From: SXXH01 sp041165735 | GTDB taxonomy: Bacteria > Planctomycetota > UBA1135 > GCA-002686595 | Direction of reading: 5' to 3' | Length of the DNA stretch: 64,000 nucleotides | NCBI GenBank assembly: GCA_046341775.1 | Contig: JBKDQQ010000045.1 | Location: 11,678-75,677, forward strand | Shown here: piece by piece, positions 61,501-64,000 of the stretch | How the letters are laid out: each line of letters opens with the position of its first letter | Position numbering within the stretch: position 1 is the stretch's first letter | Notes under the pieces: model-generated | The model's input: the letters and a program-made list of their open reading frames with translations, nothing else | Told to the model about the DNA's origin: nothing | Database searches by the model: none | Program-made: the position numbers and the translations under genes

Positions 61501-62961
61501 TCAGAAGCGCCGGCGCTCGGAGGACGAAGGCAGGTTGAGCGCCTTGCGGTACTTCGTGACGGTGCGCCGGGCGATCTTGACGCCGTCCTGCTTCTCGAGC
61601 CGCTCGGCGAGGTCCTCGTCCGAGAGCGGCTTGGCCGCGTCCTCGGCGCGGATCAGGTCGGCGATGCGCTGCTTGATCGAGGCTTGGCTCTGCACCTCGC
61701 CATCCTCGCCCATCGTGCCGCCGACGAAGAAGTACTTGAGCGGCAGCACGCCGCGCGGGGTCTGCGCGTGCTTGCCGGCGACGGCGCGCGAAACCGTCGA
61801 GATGTGCACGCCGACCTCGTCGGCGATCTCCTGCATGCGCAGGGGCTTCAACCCGGCGACGCCCTTCTCGAGGAAGCCGCGCTGATGCTCGAAGACGGCC
61901 TTGGCGATGCGCTCGAGCGTCGATTCGCGCTGCTGCAGCGCATCGAGGAACCAACGCGCGTTCTCTAGGCGCTTCTTGACCCATTCGCGCGCCTCTGGTC
62001 CCTTCTTCGCCTCCTTGAGGAGCTCCTTGTGCAGCGGCGAGAGCTGCACGCGCAGGAACCGCTCGCGCGCGAGGCGCACGATCCACTCGCCGTCGACCTC
62101 CTCGACCAGCACCTCGGGCAGGATGGCGTCGGCGCGCACCGAGCCGAAGCCCGCGCCCGGATTGGGGTCGAGCGTGCGCACGAGCTCGATCGCCTCCTTG
62201 ACGCTCTCGATGGGCTGTCCGCGCTCCTTGGCGATCTTGGGCAGCCGGTTGTGTTCGACGTCCTCGAGGTGCGACTGCACCACCTGCCATGCCAAGGCGT
62301 CCTCGCCGCTGCCGGCGGCGGCCAACTGCAGCAGCAGGCACTCGCGCAGGTCGCGCGCGAACAGCCCCGGATGCGTCACGCTGCGGATGCGCGCGAGGAT
62401 CGACTCCAGCTCCGCGACCGTGGGTTCGGGCTCGCCCTTCGCGATCACGGGGTCTTCGTGGGGCTCCTCGGGGTGCGTCAACTCGCGCAGCAGCTCTTCG
62501 CGCGGCGTCGGCAGCCAACCGTGCTGGTCCAGCGACCACACGAGGTACTCGGCGATGTCCCGCTCGCGCGGCGTCCAATCGAACAGCGCGAGCTCGCCCA
62601 GCACCGCCTCGGGCAGCGATTGTTCGAGCTCGGGCGTGTTCGCCATCGCCTCGAACTTCTTGTCGACCTCCTCGTCGGCGCGCGCGCGCTCCCCGAGCGG
62701 TCCGGCGTGCTCCAGCCGTTCCAGCGCCTCCAACGCGCGCTCGCCGTCGGATCCGCGCTCGTCGGCGTAGTCCTCCTGTCCTCCGTCCTCCGGCGGGGCG
62801 CCGTCCGCCAGCTCGAGGAAGGGGTTCTCCTCCAGCTCCTGGCGGATGCGCGCCTCCAACTCCAGCGCGGGGAGCTGCAGGATCTGCATCGCCTGGATCA
62901 TCTGCGGCGATTGCAGCAGGCGCTGGTCGAGGCGCGCGGATTGGTTGAGGCCTAGGCGCAT
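61501..62961 (-). CDS. rpoN: RNA polymerase sigma-54 factor
   Basis: 486 aa. The N-terminal activator-interacting region is LLQSPQMIQAMQILQLPALE. An acidic region II follows (about 55-105). The core-binding domain contains GWLPTPREELLRE and TLDPNPGAGFGSVRADAILP. The helix-turn-helix is MQEIADEVGVHISTVSRAVA with GKHAQTPRGVLPLKYFFVGG, and the RpoN box is ARRTVTKYRK near the end. All parts are present. It should work with the NtrC-type activator at 28288-29658. The start MRLGLNQSARLDQ at 62961 is fixed by homology. Confidence 0.97.
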   Translation of the reverse strand: MRLGLNQSARLDQRLLQSPQMIQAMQILQLPALELEARIRQELEENPFLELADGAPPEDGGQEDYADERGSDGERALEALERLEHAGPLGERARADEEVDKKFEAMANTPELEQSLPEAVLGELALFDWTPRERDIAEYLVWSLDQHGWLPTPREELLRELTHPEEPHEDPVIAKGEPEPTVAELESILARIRSVTHPGLFARDLRECLLLQLAAAGSGEDALAWQVVQSHLEDVEHNRLPKIAKERGQPIESVKEAIELVRTLDPNPGAGFGSVRADAILPEVLVEEVDGEWIVRLARERFLRVQLSPLHKELLKEAKKGPEAREWVKKRLENARWFLDALQQRESTLERIAKAVFEHQRGFLEKGVAGLKPLRMQEIADEVGVHISTVSRAVAGKHAQTPRGVLPLKYFFVGGTMGEDGEVQSQASIKQRIADLIRAEDAAKPLSDEDLAERLEKQDGVKIARRTVTKYRKALNLPSSSERRRF

Positions 62962-63082
62962 GCAGGTTGGGCGGGAGCCCGAGGCGCTCCGCGCTGGAAT
63001 GGTACCCGCCGACGGTCGATCGGCGCGTGCTCGCGCCACGAACCCGTCCCGCGGCGGAGACTGCGCGCGGCGCGTCCGGCGC

Positions 63083-64000
63083 TCACGGAGCCTTGTGCCA
63101 GCCGAGCAGGGTGGAGGTGGCGCCGAGGCGCAGCAGCTCGCGTCGTTCCTCGCCCTCCGCGAGCTCCACGGCCTGCTTGGCGTGGCGGCGCGGCGCCAGT
63201 TGCAGGCGCGCGAGTTGGGCGGCGTCGCGCTCCACGGTGCGCGGCGCCTCGCTGCGCGCCGTCCAGCCGCGCGCTTGCAGCACGCCGCCTTCGAGGCGCA
63301 GATCGACGACCACGCCATCCGCGACCACCTGCAGCTCGGGCGTCGCCAGCCAGCTTTGTTGCGCGATCTCGAGCTGCAGCTCGGACGGCAAGGCGCGCTC
63401 CTCCAAGCACGCGGCGCGCGCCGGTCGTCCCGGCACGAGCGGGAACTCGGCCGTCAGCTCCGGATTCTCGATCCGCGCGCGTCCTTGCGCGCGCTGCGGA
63501 GCGGCGGCGGCGGCGACGAGCTCGCGCAGGGCGGCCAGTTGCTGTCCGCGCTCGGGTTGCACGAGCAGCAAGTGCTCGCTCCACTCGAGGATCGGGGCTC
63601 CGGCCTTGCTCGCCAGCAACCCGCCGGACTCGCGCCGTCCCAACGTCGCGCCCAGGGTCCCGGCGGAGACCGGGCCGCGCGCCGGCCAAGGCGACTGTTC
63701 CTCCTCGGACGCCTCGAGGTCGAAGGGCGCTCCGGCGCGCAGCGTCGGCAGGGCGTGCGGCGCGCGCGAGACGCAGGCCGCGTCGACCAGCGTCCAGCCC
63801 TTGCCGTCGCCCTCGTCGGGTCGCGCCGTGGCGCGCACGCGCAGGATCGCCGTCCCCCCGAGCGCGGGCGCCGCGAGTTGCGCCACGTGCTCGGCGCCGG
63901 TAGCGACCAGGGCCGAGGTCGCGCGCTGCACCGCAGCGACGCGCGGCAGTTGGAGCAGGGCGACGGCGGCGGTGCCCGCGTCGCACTCGGCGTGGCCGCG
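63083..64000 (-). CDS. Hypothetical protein (partial, N-terminus off the right edge)
   Basis: Roughly 305 residues are visible, ending in LRLGATSTLLGWHKAP. The frame runs through the right edge with coding-like HAECDAGTAAVALLQLPRVA just inside it, so the true start lies outside; the GTG at 63931 is probably internal. The sequence is Ala/Leu/Glu-rich, with alternating beta-like stretches (LQVVADGVVVDLRLEGGVLQ) and no recognised motif or membrane helix. Function and family unknown. It reads towards rpoN and may be in its operon, 121 bp upstream. Confidence 0.6.
   Translation of the reverse strand, partial: RGHAECDAGTAAVALLQLPRVAAVQRATSALVATGAEHVAQLAAPALGGTAILRVRATARPDEGDGKGWTLVDAACVSRAPHALPTLRAGAPFDLEASEEEQSPWPARGPVSAGTLGATLGRRESGGLLASKAGAPILEWSEHLLLVQPERGQQLAALRELVAAAAAPQRAQGRARIENPELTAEFPLVPGRPARAACLEERALPSELQLEIAQQSWLATPELQVVADGVVVDLRLEGGVLQARGWTARSEAPRTVERDAAQLARLQLAPRRHAKQAVELAEGEERRELLRLGATSTLLGWHKAP

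Overview
The window is very GC-rich bacterial chromosome, densely coded on both strands. It most resembles a member of the Planctomycetota or a close relative. This is an inference from gene content: an ECF sigma factor next to a large Ser/Thr kinase with a C-terminal solenoid, several big secreted proteins of unknown function, two of which share a C-terminal module, an EF-P with Asn at the loop tip, and a sigma-54 system. No rRNA, CRISPR array, transposase or phage gene is visible.

Layout. 1-6.3 kb holds lysS (cut by the left edge), tRNA-Ala, leuS, a short RNase R-type nuclease and a small membrane protein. 6.3-14.4 kb has an aldehyde dehydrogenase, a SenB-like glycosyltransferase and three exported proteins. 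14.5-17.0 kb carries two coupled RNA methyltransferase genes. 17.1-22.3 kb is an apparent insertion with a secreted protein, an ECF sigma factor and a Ser/Thr kinase. It is flanked by duplicated, decayed copies of the ends of the two neighbouring genes. 22.5-26.2 kb is a three-gene D-amino-acid or N-acyl-amino-acid operon. 26.3-31.8 kb has a TsaC-phosphatase fusion, a histidine kinase/NtrC pair and dnaK behind a possible sigma-54 promoter. 32.0-37.3 kb is a Gld-type ABC transporter operon. 37.4-43.5 kb holds PilZ, ssb, a MoaD-MoaE fusion, a metallo-hydrolase, ETF-ubiquinone oxidoreductase, leucyl aminopeptidase and tRNA-Leu and tRNA-Cys. 44.3-51.1 kb contains two paralogous secreted proteins of about 840 residues flanking a lysyl-endopeptidase-like protease. 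51.3-60.8 kb is a surface-glycan region with GDP-mannose dehydratase, a reductase, a degenerate histidine kinase, two tandem GT2 enzymes, a FemAB-like protein, GmhB, a PEGA lipoprotein and a GT39-like enzyme. 60.8-64 kb has efp, rpoN and a secreted protein cut by the right edge.

How it works together. Operons are tight, with many 4-bp NTGA stop/start overlaps. Ten genes have a TAnnnT box 6-12 nt before the start codon, which suggests that leaderless or nearly leaderless mRNAs are common. Several gene ends carry a short GTCAAG-N4-CTTGAC hairpin. rpoN at the right end could serve the NtrC-type activator and the sigma-54-like site before dnaK. All functions were read from sequence alone; no database search was run.
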